From Flemingiibacterium sp045636265 (lineage in GTDB: Bacteria > Bacillota > Clostridia > Oscillospirales > CAG-272), in the NCBI GenBank assembly GCA_045636265.1, contig JAZTXD010000076.1, positions 1 to 64,000 of the forward strand: 64,000 nt of DNA, written 5' to 3'. This document shows positions 24,563 to 32,883 of the stretch, piece by piece. Made by a program: the position numbers and the translations under genes. How positions within the stretch are numbered: position 1 is the first letter of the stretch; each line of letters starts with the position of its first letter. The notes beneath the pieces are model-generated. The model had not been told where the DNA came from and did no database searches. It saw only the letters and a list, made by a program, of their open reading frames with translations.

Positions 24563-26359
24563 ATGATTCGTTCTCATGTACTGATTTGCGGCGGTACCGG
24601 CTGTACATCTTCCGGTTCTGTTGCACTCCGTGACAAGCTCGCTGAAGAGCTTAAGGCTAAGGGCCTTGAAGAAGAAGTAAAGATCGTCATGACCGGTTGC
24701 TTCGGTCTTTGCGCACTCGGTCCGATCATGATCGTATATCCCGAGGGAACCTTCTACTCCATGGTTCAGGCTTCTGATATTCCCGAAATCGTTGAAGAGC
24801 ATCTTCTCAAGGGTAGAGTTGTTGAGCGTCTTGTTTACAACGATACCGGTGATGCAGAGGTTAAGGATGTTCACGCATCTCTCAACGACACCATGTTCTA
24901 TAAGAAGCAGAAGCGCGTTGCTCTCCGTAACTGCGGTGTAATCAACCCCGAGGTTATTGACGAGTATATCGCAATGGACGGCTACTTCGCTCTCCAGAAG
25001 GTACTTACCGAAATGACTCCCGATGACGTTATCAAGACTATCCTTGATTCCGGTCTTCGCGGACGCGGCGGCGGCGGATTCCCGACCGGTCGCAAGTGGG
25101 CTTTTGCTAAGGCTTCCGTTTCCGATAAGAAGTACGTTGTATGTAACGCCGATGAGGGTGACCCCGGTGCGTTCATGGACCGTTCTGTTCTTGAGGGGGA
25201 CCCCCACGCTCTTATCGAGGCTATGGCTATCGCAGGTTACGCTATCGGCGCTGACGAAGGTTACGTTTACGTTCGTGCAGAGTATCCGATCGCGGTTAAG
25301 CGTCTTACCATTGCTATTGAGCAGGCTCGTGAATACGGTCTTCTCGGCAAGGACATCTTCGGTACCGGCTTCAACTTCGATATAACCATCCGTCTTGGTG
25401 CCGGCGCATTCGTATGCGGCGAGGAAACCGCACTTCTCACCTCTATCGAGGGTAACCGCGGTGAGCCCCGTCCCCGTCCTCCGTTCCCGGCTGTTAAGGG
25501 TCTTTACGGACAGCCTACCATCATCAACAACGTTGAAACCTACGCTAACATCGCGCAGATACTCCTCAACGGTGCTGAATGGTTCGCATCCATGGGTACT
25601 GAAAAGAGTAAGGGTACTAAGGTATTCGCACTCGGCGGCAAGATCACCAACACCGGTCTTGTTGAAATTCCGATGGGTACAACTCTTCGTGAGGTTGTTG
25701 AAGAAATCGGCGGCGGCGTTCCGAACGGCAAGAAGTTCAAGGCTGCGCAGACCGGTGGTCCTTCCGGCGGATGTATCCCCGCTTCTCTTATCGATACTCC
25801 TATCGACTACGATAACCTTATCGCTATCGGTTCGATGATGGGTTCGGGCGGTCTTATCGTTATGGACGAAGACTCCTGTATGGTTGATATCGCTAAGTTC
25901 TTCCTCGAATTCACCGTTGACGAGTCCTGCGGTAAGTGTGCACCCTGCCGTATCGGTACAAAGCGTCTTCTCGAGGTCCTCGAAAAGATCACCGACGGCC
26001 GCGGAACTCTCGAGGATATCGACAGACTCGAAGAGCTCGCAAACTACATCAAGAGCGCATCTCTCTGCGGTCTTGGTCAGACAGCTCCCAACCCCGTACT
26101 TTCCACTCTCCGTTACTTCCGCGATGAGTATGTAGCTCACGTTGTTGATAAGAAGTGTCCTGCAGGCGTATGTAAGAAGCTTCTCACCTACGTTATCGAT
26201 GCAGACAAGTGTAAGGGTTGTACACTTTGCGCACGCGTTTGTCCCGCAGGCGCTATCAGCGGAACTGTTAAGCAGCCTCACGTTATTGATCCTGCAAAGT
26301 GCGTTAAGTGCGGCGCTTGCGTTGAAAAGTGTAAGTTTGGCGCTATCAGCAAGAAGTAA
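24563..26359 (+). CDS. hydB: NADH-linked [FeFe] hydrogenase flavoprotein subunit HydB (NuoF-like)
   Basis: A 598-residue NuoF-type subunit that binds FMN and NAD(H), the site of electron bifurcation in HydABC enzymes. Domains in order are: an N-terminal thioredoxin-like [2Fe-2S] domain (CGGTGCTSSG, MTGCFGLCALGP), the FMN site GLRGRGGGGFPTGRKW, the NADH-binding stretch NADEGDPGAFMDRSV, the [4Fe-4S] motif ESCGKCAPCRIG with CGLGQTAPNP, and a C-terminal 2x[4Fe-4S] ferredoxin (CKGCTLCARVCPAG and CVKCGACVEKC). The C-terminal ferredoxin domain is the feature that separates HydB from respiratory NuoF. AGGAGG precedes the ATG. Codon bias is extreme, which also creates a long spurious antisense frame. 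Confidence 0.95.
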   Translation: MIRSHVLICGGTGCTSSGSVALRDKLAEELKAKGLEEEVKIVMTGCFGLCALGPIMIVYPEGTFYSMVQASDIPEIVEEHLLKGRVVERLVYNDTGDAEVKDVHASLNDTMFYKKQKRVALRNCGVINPEVIDEYIAMDGYFALQKVLTEMTPDDVIKTILDSGLRGRGGGGFPTGRKWAFAKASVSDKKYVVCNADEGDPGAFMDRSVLEGDPHALIEAMAIAGYAIGADEGYVYVRAEYPIAVKRLTIAIEQAREYGLLGKDIFGTGFNFDITIRLGAGAFVCGEETALLTSIEGNRGEPRPRPPFPAVKGLYGQPTIINNVETYANIAQILLNGAEWFASMGTEKSKGTKVFALGGKITNTGLVEIPMGTTLREVVEEIGGGVPNGKKFKAAQTGGPSGGCIPASLIDTPIDYDNLIAIGSMMGSGGLIVMDEDSCMVDIAKFFLEFTVDESCGKCAPCRIGTKRLLEVLEKITDGRGTLEDIDRLEELANYIKSASLCGLGQTAPNPVLSTLRYFRDEYVAHVVDKKCPAGVCKKLLTYVIDADKCKGCTLCARVCPAGAISGTVKQPHVIDPAKCVKCGACVEKCKFGAISKK

Positions 26360-26382
26360 TAGAAAGGAGCACGTATTTTACA

Positions 26383-28125
26383 ATGGATATGGTAAATGTA
26401 AAAATCAACGGCAGAGAATACCAGGTTCCCGCGAACGCTACCGTTCTCGAGGCTGCCAAGTATGCCGGAATTGAAATTCCCACTCTCTGCTATCTTAAAG
26501 ATATTAACGAAATCGGCGCATGCCGTCTTTGCCTCGTTGAAGTTGTACGCGCCCGCGGACTTGTTACCGCTTGCGTATACCCCGTAAACGACGGTATGGA
26601 AATCTTCACAAACACTCCCAAGGTTCTCGCTGCAAGAAAGACCAACCTCGAGCTTGTTCTTTCCAACCACGAGAAGAAGTGTCTGTCTTGCCCCCGTTCC
26701 ACCAGCTGTGAGCTTCAGACTCTCGCTAACGAGTACGGCTGCGATGCAGGCTACTTCGAGGGTGAGAGCGTTCACTATCCGCTTGACACCTCCACAGCGT
26801 TCCTTGTACGCGACAACAACAAGTGTATCCTTTGCCGCCGCTGCGTAGCTGCTTGTAAGAACATGCAGGGTATCGGCGTAATCGGTGCAAACGACCGTGG
26901 ATTTGACACACACATCGGACATCCTTACGAGGTATCCCTTGCTGAAACATCCTGCGTATCCTGCGGTCAGTGTATCGTAGCTTGTCCTGTTGGTGCTCTT
27001 TATGAGAAGGACGACACCCAGAAGGTTCTCGATGCAATCGCAGATCCCACCAAGCATGTTGCTATCTGCGCTGCTCCTTCCGTTCGTGCTACTATCGGTG
27101 AGTGCTTCGGCAACGAGCCCGGTACCGACGTTGAGGGCAAGATGGTTGCAGCTATGAAGCGCCTCGGCTTTGACGGCGTTTACGATATGAACCTCACCGC
27201 TGACCTCACCATTATGGAAGAGGCCACCGAGTTCCTTGAGAGATTCAAGAACGGCGGTAAGCTCCCGCTTATCACATCCTGCTCGCCCGGTTGGATCAAG
27301 TACTGTGAGCACTACTTCCCGGATATGACCGAAAATCTCTCGAGCTGTAAGTCTCCTCAGCAGATGTTCGGTGCGCTCTACAAGACATTCTACGCTCAGA
27401 AGCACGGAATCGATCCTAAGGATATCTTCTTTGTATCCTGCATTCCTTGTACCGCGAAGAAGTTCGAGGTTCGCCGTGACGGTCAGTCTGCGGCTGGCGA
27501 GGGCATCTACGACGTAGACGTTGCTATCACCACTCGCGAGCTCGCTCGTATGATCGAGAAGGCAGGTCTTCAGTTCAACAAGCTTCCCGATGAGAAGTTT
27601 GACCAGCCGTTCGATATCGGTTCCGGTGCAGGCGTAATCTTCGGTGCTACCGGTGGTGTTATGGAAGCGGCTCTCAGAACTGCTGCTGAAGTTATCCTCG
27701 GCAAGAAGCTCGAAAAGCTCGAATTCGACGACGTACGCGGTACTGCTCCCATCAAGCGTGCTACCTACAAGCTCGGCGATATTGAAATCAAGGTTGCTGT
27801 TGCTTCCGGTACAAAGAACGCGAAGGAGCTTCTCACCAAGGTACAGAACGGCGAAGAGAAAGTAGACTTCATCGAGATCATGGCTTGCCCCGGCGGCTGT
27901 GTAAACGGTGGCGGTCAGCCTCTCCACACCGCAGCAGAGCGTGCGAACTACGATCTCCGCGCACTCCGCGCAAGCGTTCTCTACAAGGCAGACGCTGCAA
28001 TGGACCTCAGAAAATCTCATGAAAACTCCGGCGTTAAGGCACTCTACGAAGAGTTCTTTGGCGAGCCCGGCAGCCATAAGGCACACGAGATCCTCCACAC
28101 CACATACGTTAAGCGTGGTCTTTAA
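26383..28125 (+). CDS. hydA: [FeFe] hydrogenase catalytic subunit HydA
   Basis: A 580-residue catalytic subunit. It has a [2Fe-2S] plant-type ferredoxin domain (Cys36, 47, 50, 64), a His-Cys3 [4Fe-4S] site (His96, Cys100, 103, 109), a 2x[4Fe-4S] domain (CILCRRCVAAC and CVSCGQCIVAC), the H-cluster domain and a small-subunit-like C-terminus. H-cluster loops read TSCSPGW (298-304), IPCTAKKFE (354-362) and EIMACPGGCVNGGG (498-511). The first and second differ from the textbook TSCCPxW and MPCxxKxxE. With HydB and HydC it would make H2 from NADH plus reduced ferredoxin, or the reverse. AAAGGAG supports the start, and a strong terminator closes the operon. Confidence 0.95.
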   Translation: MDMVNVKINGREYQVPANATVLEAAKYAGIEIPTLCYLKDINEIGACRLCLVEVVRARGLVTACVYPVNDGMEIFTNTPKVLAARKTNLELVLSNHEKKCLSCPRSTSCELQTLANEYGCDAGYFEGESVHYPLDTSTAFLVRDNNKCILCRRCVAACKNMQGIGVIGANDRGFDTHIGHPYEVSLAETSCVSCGQCIVACPVGALYEKDDTQKVLDAIADPTKHVAICAAPSVRATIGECFGNEPGTDVEGKMVAAMKRLGFDGVYDMNLTADLTIMEEATEFLERFKNGGKLPLITSCSPGWIKYCEHYFPDMTENLSSCKSPQQMFGALYKTFYAQKHGIDPKDIFFVSCIPCTAKKFEVRRDGQSAAGEGIYDVDVAITTRELARMIEKAGLQFNKLPDEKFDQPFDIGSGAGVIFGATGGVMEAALRTAAEVILGKKLEKLEFDDVRGTAPIKRATYKLGDIEIKVAVASGTKNAKELLTKVQNGEEKVDFIEIMACPGGCVNGGGQPLHTAAERANYDLRALRASVLYKADAAMDLRKSHENSGVKALYEEFFGEPGSHKAHEILHTTYVKRGL

Positions 28126-28134
28126 TTAAAACAG

Positions 28135-28166
28135 ATCAGCACCCCGATTGGGGTGCTGATTTTTTG
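28135..28166 (+). terminator. Terminator of hydrogenase operon
   Basis: An 11-bp perfect stem (ATCAGCACCCC / GGGGTGCTGAT) with a four-base loop and a following T run, ten bases after the hydA stop. Confidence 0.93.
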
Positions 28167-28186
28167 CGCCAATATTACATTTTATA

Positions 28187-28215
28187 TTGCTTTTTTATTT
28201 TTGTTGTGGTATAAT
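28187..28215 (+). promoter_or_regulatory. Promoter of esterase-dipeptidase transcript
   Basis: TTGCTT (28187-28192) and TATAAT (28210-28215) with a 17-base spacer, 32 bases before the ATG. Confidence 0.75.
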
Positions 28216-28247
28216 TATGTAGGAAAATAAACGTCTTGAGGTGTCCT

Positions 28248-28877
28248 ATGAACAGAATCGAACACAGAGAAGAAAAGTGGGTATTCCCGTTTGTGGAATA
28301 TTCTCCGACAACAAAAAAAGATAAGCTGCCGCTGATCGTTCAGCTTCACGGTGCAGGCGAGAGAGGCGAGGGCGGTGAAGACCTTTGCAAGGTTGACGTT
28401 CACGGCTTCGCAAAATATCTTGCTAACGCCGAGCACGAGTGTATTGTCGTTATGCCGCAGTGCCCTGCGGATACGTTCTGGGCGGCGAGAGTTGAATCGA
28501 TCATTAAATTTACAAAGCAGTTGACCGAAGAATATAATGTAGATGAGGATAGAGTTTATCTCACAGGACTCAGCATGGGCGGATACGGCACATGGTTCAC
28601 ATCCATGGCGGCGCCTGATATGTTTGCGGCGATTGCTCCTGTTTGCGGCGGCGGAATGGCATGGAATGCAGGCGTTCTGAAAATGCCGATATGGGCGTTC
28701 CACGGTGCGGCAGATCCTATTGTCAGTGTAAATCAGTCGGATGAAATGGTTGATGCACTTCGCAAATGCGGCGCGGACGTTGCATATACCCGCATTGACG
28801 GCGTCGGACATAATTCCTGGGATTACACATACGGTAAGGAACTTATTGAATGGATGCTCAGCAAGAGAAGAGCATAA
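28248..28877 (+). CDS. Alpha/beta hydrolase, PHB-depolymerase/esterase type
   Basis: A 209-residue serine hydrolase. The oxyanion region LPLIVQLHGAGERGEGG is followed by the nucleophile elbow LTGLSMGGYGTW (Ser in GLSMGG), an acidic residue in FHGAADPIV, and the histidine in DGVGHNSWDYTY. This pattern fits phospholipase/carboxylesterase and feruloyl-esterase-like enzymes, often active on acetylated or feruloylated plant polysaccharide. There is no signal peptide, so it acts in the cytoplasm. ATG 28248 is chosen over the TTG at 28236 because GAGG sits seven bases before it. It precedes the dipeptidase gene by 26 bases and probably shares its transcript. Confidence 0.85.
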   Translation: MNRIEHREEKWVFPFVEYSPTTKKDKLPLIVQLHGAGERGEGGEDLCKVDVHGFAKYLANAEHECIVVMPQCPADTFWAARVESIIKFTKQLTEEYNVDEDRVYLTGLSMGGYGTWFTSMAAPDMFAAIAPVCGGGMAWNAGVLKMPIWAFHGAADPIVSVNQSDEMVDALRKCGADVAYTRIDGVGHNSWDYTYGKELIEWMLSKRRA

Positions 28878-28903
28878 AATTTTATAATATACAGAGGTAC
28901 AAA

Positions 28904-30163
28904 ATGGATAAGAACGAACTTTTCAAGCTTATTGACGAGCGCAAGGGTGAACTTTTTGAGTTGCTCAGCAGTCTTATTAAAATCAATTCCGAGAGCTTTC
29001 TCTCATACGGAAAAGAAGAGGAATGCGCGAAGTATGTCTACGGACTTTGTAAAGATCTCGGACTTGACACCGAGATTTATTCTCCGCTTGACCTTCCGGA
29101 TTTTGAGAATCATCCCGACTATGTGCCGGGACGTTCGCTTGAAAATAGATACAACGTTTCCGCTGTTTGGCGCGGTGAAACCGATGTGGATAAGCTCATG
29201 CTCATGGGACACACCGATACGGTTAAGATCGGCGACGTTAACAACTGGAACGGTAATCCGCTTTCCGGTGAGATAAAGGACGGAAAGATTTTCGGCAGAG
29301 GTGCGTGCGATGATAAGTACGCTCTTGCAACAATCCTTTTCCTTATAAAGCTTCTCAAGGAAAAAGGATTTACGCCAAGCTCCAATCTCGTATTTGCGGC
29401 ATATTCGGATGAAGAATACGGCGGATCGCACGGCGCACTTGCGGCAGTTCTCAAAAATCCGTGCGAGCATATCGTCAGCATGGACGGAAGGGAAGATCAG
29501 ATCTGGCACTGCGGTTCGGGCGGCGGAGAGGTAAAGTACCTCTACCACACGAAGAATATCGCGGACAGTGCGAAGCTTGCCGGCCAGGCAATTCCCGTTG
29601 TTATGGAGGTTGTTGAACAGTTTGCGGCAAAGCGCAGAGCCGAGATGGAAAATAACCGCTTCTACAAGGGAACTATCATTCCGGAAACCTCCCTTCGCTA
29701 TATGGGAATCCATGCCGGCAGAGATGGCGCGGACCTTGGTCGCGGTGAGGTGTATTTCGTATTCTACACCGATAAGACGGAAAAGGAAATATGGGCGGAG
29801 TTCAGAGAGCTTGAAAAGGTTCTCGCCGAAAAGCTTGAGCCCATGGGCCTTATCGGTGACGGCTTCAAGCCCAACACACGCTTCTTCCACTATGTATTCT
29901 GCGAGCCGGACAGCGAGGATGTAAAGCTCATGCTTGAGGCTTCGAGAGAAGCTATTGGCAGTGAACCTCTTGTTTGCGGATCGTGTCTCTCCGACTTGTC
30001 CGTAATTTCAAAATACGGCAACAGCAATGCATTTGCATTCGGTGCAGGCCGCGACTTCAGCAAAGAGGGCGGTGCGCATCAGCCTAACGAATACATTGAA
30101 TGTGATAAGTTTGTTGATTATACGAAGGTTATTGCGGCATACATACTCAAGATGCTCGGATAA
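28904..30163 (+). CDS. M20-family metallopeptidase (Sapep-like dipeptidase)
   Basis: A 419-residue M20 peptidase, probably a manganese- or zinc-dependent dipeptidase. Metal and catalytic motifs are LMGHTDTVKIGD (His and Asp), GRGACDDKYALA (Asp), AAYSDEEYGG (Glu pair), SMDGRED (Asp) and a C-terminal GAHQPNEY (His). The gap between the second and last motifs accommodates the lid domain. I start it at ATG 28904, preceded by AGAGG, rather than the longer frame from 28850 that runs into the esterase gene. A shared hairpin terminator follows directly. It would release amino acids from peptides in the cytoplasm. Confidence 0.87.
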   Translation: MDKNELFKLIDERKGELFELLSSLIKINSESFLSYGKEEECAKYVYGLCKDLGLDTEIYSPLDLPDFENHPDYVPGRSLENRYNVSAVWRGETDVDKLMLMGHTDTVKIGDVNNWNGNPLSGEIKDGKIFGRGACDDKYALATILFLIKLLKEKGFTPSSNLVFAAYSDEEYGGSHGALAAVLKNPCEHIVSMDGREDQIWHCGSGGGEVKYLYHTKNIADSAKLAGQAIPVVMEVVEQFAAKRRAEMENNRFYKGTIIPETSLRYMGIHAGRDGADLGRGEVYFVFYTDKTEKEIWAEFRELEKVLAEKLEPMGLIGDGFKPNTRFFHYVFCEPDSEDVKLMLEASREAIGSEPLVCGSCLSDLSVISKYGNSNAFAFGAGRDFSKEGGAHQPNEYIECDKFVDYTKVIAAYILKMLG

Positions 30164-30175
30164 ATATAAAGAAAA

Positions 30176-30206
30176 CGCCGATGAGGTTACTCATCGGCGA
30201 ATTTTT
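30176..30206. terminator. Bidirectional terminator between dipeptidase and ClC genes
   Basis: A 10-bp stem (CGCCGATGAG / CTCATCGGCG) with loop GTTA. T-rich sequence follows on the plus strand and an AAAA tract precedes it, so it can serve both convergent genes. Confidence 0.88.
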
Positions 30207-30207
30207 A

Positions 30208-31827
30208 TTATTTGGCACACACGATATTTTCCGGCTTATCAGAACACGGATTCATGATGCTGTAGACCTCTTCGGATTGTTCTCCGACCAGGGCTTTGAA
30301 TTCATCCGCGGTGGCATCGGTATTGTAAGTTTTATAACGTACAGTAACAATATCACCTGCACCGATTCCCGCTTGACCGTAGTTTTCACGTGCACGTTCA
30401 AAGGAAACCACAACACAGGAATCTGGCCAAAGGATATCGCGAAACTGTTTGCCAACCACAAATGAGTTGGAGGTCACAGTGAGCGGTACCACAATAACTG
30501 TCGACTTTTTGCCCTTGCGGATAGAGCGCATTTTGGCTTCTATAACCGTATCGGTAAAGTCTTCAAGGCCTGACATTTCTACAGTCAAAAGCGCAACGAC
30601 CGTAGCAATGATAAGAGGCAGAGCGTTATAAATACCGCCAAGCGCTTCAATAGCAAATACAGACGCAGTTATCGGAATACGCGATGTGGAACCCAAAAAG
30701 GCGGTAATGCCAAGCACTACAATGAGAAGATAATGTTCTGGTGCGAGCCAACCTAAAGCAATCATTGCCTTTGCGCAGAGCGAACCGATAATGGCACCAA
30801 AAGCGAGAGTGGGTAAAAAAATTCCTCCGGTTGTTCCTGCGGTATTGGAAAGCATCATAGCAGCGGCACGGATCAAGAACACAAGAACAAGGATGTACCA
30901 TGCAGCTTTGTTGTGGAAGAGCTCATCGACTAAGCCGTGTCCGCTTCCGAGTGTGTCGGAGATGAAAAATCCGACTAATGCAACACATGCAAACAGTATG
31001 GGGAGCACTATCTTTACGGAAATCTTTTTGAGGGCAGAGTGCATTACCTTATCAATTATGTGGTAAAAGCGTGTAAACAGTATGGAGCATATGCCGCATA
31101 TTAGTCCTACCAAAAGCGGAGCAAAGAAGAGTTTCGCTTGGAGAATCTGAATTTGCGGTATGTGAAATAAGCTGCCCGATCCGATTCCAAATGATGCAAG
31201 GACTTGAACTGTGATTTGGGCGGTCATTACAGAGAGTGTGGCAATTGTAAGCAGAAGCGGAGAAAACTGCTTGTGCAGTTCCTCTATAGCAAAGATGATG
31301 GCGGTAATTGGGGATGAGGTTGCGATAGAGAAGCCGGCAGATGCGCCGCCTGTCATTATATATCGCCGCCAGCCTTTGTGTTTTTCGCGTCCAAAGCATT
31401 TTATAACTCCGTCGCCTATAGCTGTTCCCATTTGTACACACGGGCCTTCAGTGCCAAGCGGAACACCGCATAAGTAAGTCAGCAAAGCGGAAAAAGGAAG
31501 CAGAAAAATAGTTTTGATCCAGTTAAAGTTGACAATACCGCGAATTGCAGCAACAGATGTTGGGATTCCTCCGCCTTTGCAGCTATGTGAGAATGAAAGG
31601 ATAAAGCTTGCCGCAAGTCCGATAGCAGCAGCCCCGAGTATAAGCACGGGAAGCCATACGGGATTTGTGCGCACTGCATCATAAATTGAGCCGGACAGAT
31701 GAATTACTGCTTCGGCAGCTAATTTGAATGCGGTGACAATGATAGCAGACAAAAGTCCTGCCGCCACCGAAAAAACAAGGCAGGGCAAAAGAAGATTTTT
31801 GATATGATTAAAAAGACGGTTGCACAT
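30208..31827 (-). CDS. ClC-family chloride channel/antiporter with C-terminal TrkA_C domain
   Basis: A 539-residue ClC protein with about ten or more membrane helices. Signature motifs are KGGGIPTSV (where E. coli ClC has GSGIP), GTEGPCVQMG with the gating glutamate present, and GTTGGIFLPTLAFG. The last ~75 residues (SNSFVVGKQFRDILWP, then GAGDIVTVRYKTY) resemble a TrkA_C/RCK_C regulatory domain, which often binds nucleotides or ions. The gating glutamate suggests proton-coupled exchange, but the anion cannot be predicted. It lies 22 bases downstream of metF on the same strand and could be co-transcribed with it, although the functions appear unrelated. A final stretch rich in Cys and Asn (NPCSDKPENIVCAK) is unassigned. 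Confidence 0.88.
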   Translation of the reverse strand: MCNRLFNHIKNLLLPCLVFSVAAGLLSAIIVTAFKLAAEAVIHLSGSIYDAVRTNPVWLPVLILGAAAIGLAASFILSFSHSCKGGGIPTSVAAIRGIVNFNWIKTIFLLPFSALLTYLCGVPLGTEGPCVQMGTAIGDGVIKCFGREKHKGWRRYIMTGGASAGFSIATSSPITAIIFAIEELHKQFSPLLLTIATLSVMTAQITVQVLASFGIGSGSLFHIPQIQILQAKLFFAPLLVGLICGICSILFTRFYHIIDKVMHSALKKISVKIVLPILFACVALVGFFISDTLGSGHGLVDELFHNKAAWYILVLVFLIRAAAMMLSNTAGTTGGIFLPTLAFGAIIGSLCAKAMIALGWLAPEHYLLIVVLGITAFLGSTSRIPITASVFAIEALGGIYNALPLIIATVVALLTVEMSGLEDFTDTVIEAKMRSIRKGKKSTVIVVPLTVTSNSFVVGKQFRDILWPDSCVVVSFERARENYGQAGIGAGDIVTVRYKTYNTDATADEFKALVGEQSEEVYSIMNPCSDKPENIVCAK

Positions 31828-31849
31828 GGTAGTATCCTTTTTGAATGTG

Positions 31850-32725
31850 TCAGCTTAAAATATCGGAAAGGTTGTTAAGTATCTTCTGTGCCACGTCGGG
31901 CTTATTCATTGAGTAAACGTGAACGTTGCTAATACCGTTTGCAAACAGGTCGATTATCTGGTCGGTCGCGTACGCGATACCTGCCTGCTTCATTGCATCG
32001 GGAGATGAGCCGAACTTATCGACAAGGCTCTTGAATCTCTGCGGCATGAATGAGCCGGAGAGCTTCACCGCACGCTCAACCTGATTTGCATTTGTAATCG
32101 GCATAATTCCGGGAATTATCGGCACAACGATGCCGGCTTCGCGGATCTTATAAAGGAAATTGTAGAGTAAGTTGTTGTCGAAAAACATCTGTGTTGTGAG
32201 GAATGAACAGCCTGCGTCAACTTTCTCCTTCAAATACTTGATATCCTCGGCTTGATTTGCGCTCTCGGGATGTATTTCGGGATAACATGCGCCGCCGATG
32301 CAGAAATCGGCACCGCTCTCTTTTATGTCACGGATTAAGTCAATTGCGTGTCTGTACGCCCATTTTGAGCGGTCGCTCGTCTCAAGCTCGGGCGTGAGGT
32401 CGCCGCGCAGTGCCATTACGTTTTCGATTCCGGCGGCTTTCATGTCGGCGGTACGCTCTCTCACGGTTTCCTTGGTAGACGATACGCAAGTCAGATGTGC
32501 GAGAGTGGGGACGGAGTATTGCTCTTTTATATTTTTCGCTATTTCGAGCGTGTATTTGCTTGTGCCGCCGCCGGCTCCGTATGTAACGCTCATGAAAGCA
32601 GGATGGAGCTTGGCAATCTCCTCGGTGGCGTGCTTAACGCTGTCAAACGCGCTGTCAGTTTTAGGCGGAAAAACCTCGAACGAGAGGGAAAGTTTGTTTT
32701 TATTAAAAAGTTCGGTGAGTTTCAT
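31850..32725 (-). CDS. metF: 5,10-methylenetetrahydrofolate reductase
   Basis: A 291-residue FAD-dependent TIM barrel that makes 5-methyl-THF, the methyl donor for methionine synthase (also encoded in this window at 55280). The catalytic glutamate lies in LSFEVFPPKT, followed by VTYGAGGGTS, LTCVSST, ALRGDLT and GGACYPEIHPES. These match MetF of E. coli length (about 296). It has its own promoter; no S-box or other methionine-related riboswitch is visible in the short leader. AAGGAG precedes the ATG. Confidence 0.95.
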   Translation of the reverse strand: MKLTELFNKNKLSLSFEVFPPKTDSAFDSVKHATEEIAKLHPAFMSVTYGAGGGTSKYTLEIAKNIKEQYSVPTLAHLTCVSSTKETVRERTADMKAAGIENVMALRGDLTPELETSDRSKWAYRHAIDLIRDIKESGADFCIGGACYPEIHPESANQAEDIKYLKEKVDAGCSFLTTQMFFDNNLLYNFLYKIREAGIVVPIIPGIMPITNANQVERAVKLSGSFMPQRFKSLVDKFGSSPDAMKQAGIAYATDQIIDLFANGISNVHVYSMNKPDVAQKILNNLSDILS

Positions 32726-32758
32726 GATAAGAACTCCTTGAAAATTTTCTGTATTACT

Positions 32759-32787
32759 ATTTTAACACAGATTTTTTGATAAATCAA
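32759..32787 (-). promoter_or_regulatory. Promoter of metF
   Basis: On the minus strand, TTGATT (32787-32782) and TAAAAT (32764-32759) with a 17-base spacer, 34 bases before the metF ATG. Confidence 0.7.
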
Positions 32788-32856
32788 TAGGCGAAAATAA
32801 AAAGAGGGGGGATATGGAGAAAAATTGTCCTATCAGGGTGTATATGTGTAAAAAAA

Positions 32857-32877
32857 CGCCCCACACAAGGTGGGGCG
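32857..32877 (-). terminator. Terminator of XRE regulator gene
   Basis: An 8-bp GC-rich stem (CGCCCCAC / GTGGGGCG) with a five-base loop and a minus-strand T run, just after the stop codon. Confidence 0.9.
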
Positions 32878-32883
32878 ATGGGA

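Noticed and set aside
24545..26281. 578-codon open frame on the minus strand opposite hydB
   Set aside because: It mirrors the extreme codon bias of hydB, has no ribosome binding site, is Cys/Thr/Leu-rich and low in complexity, and matches no domain.
26278..28098. 606-codon open frame on the minus strand opposite hydA
   Set aside because: Same cause: codon bias of the highly expressed sense gene. The sense strand has all catalytic motifs.
29003..29890. 295-codon minus-strand frame inside the M20 peptidase gene
   Set aside because: The plus strand carries the metal-binding motifs and a ribosome site; the minus frame has none.
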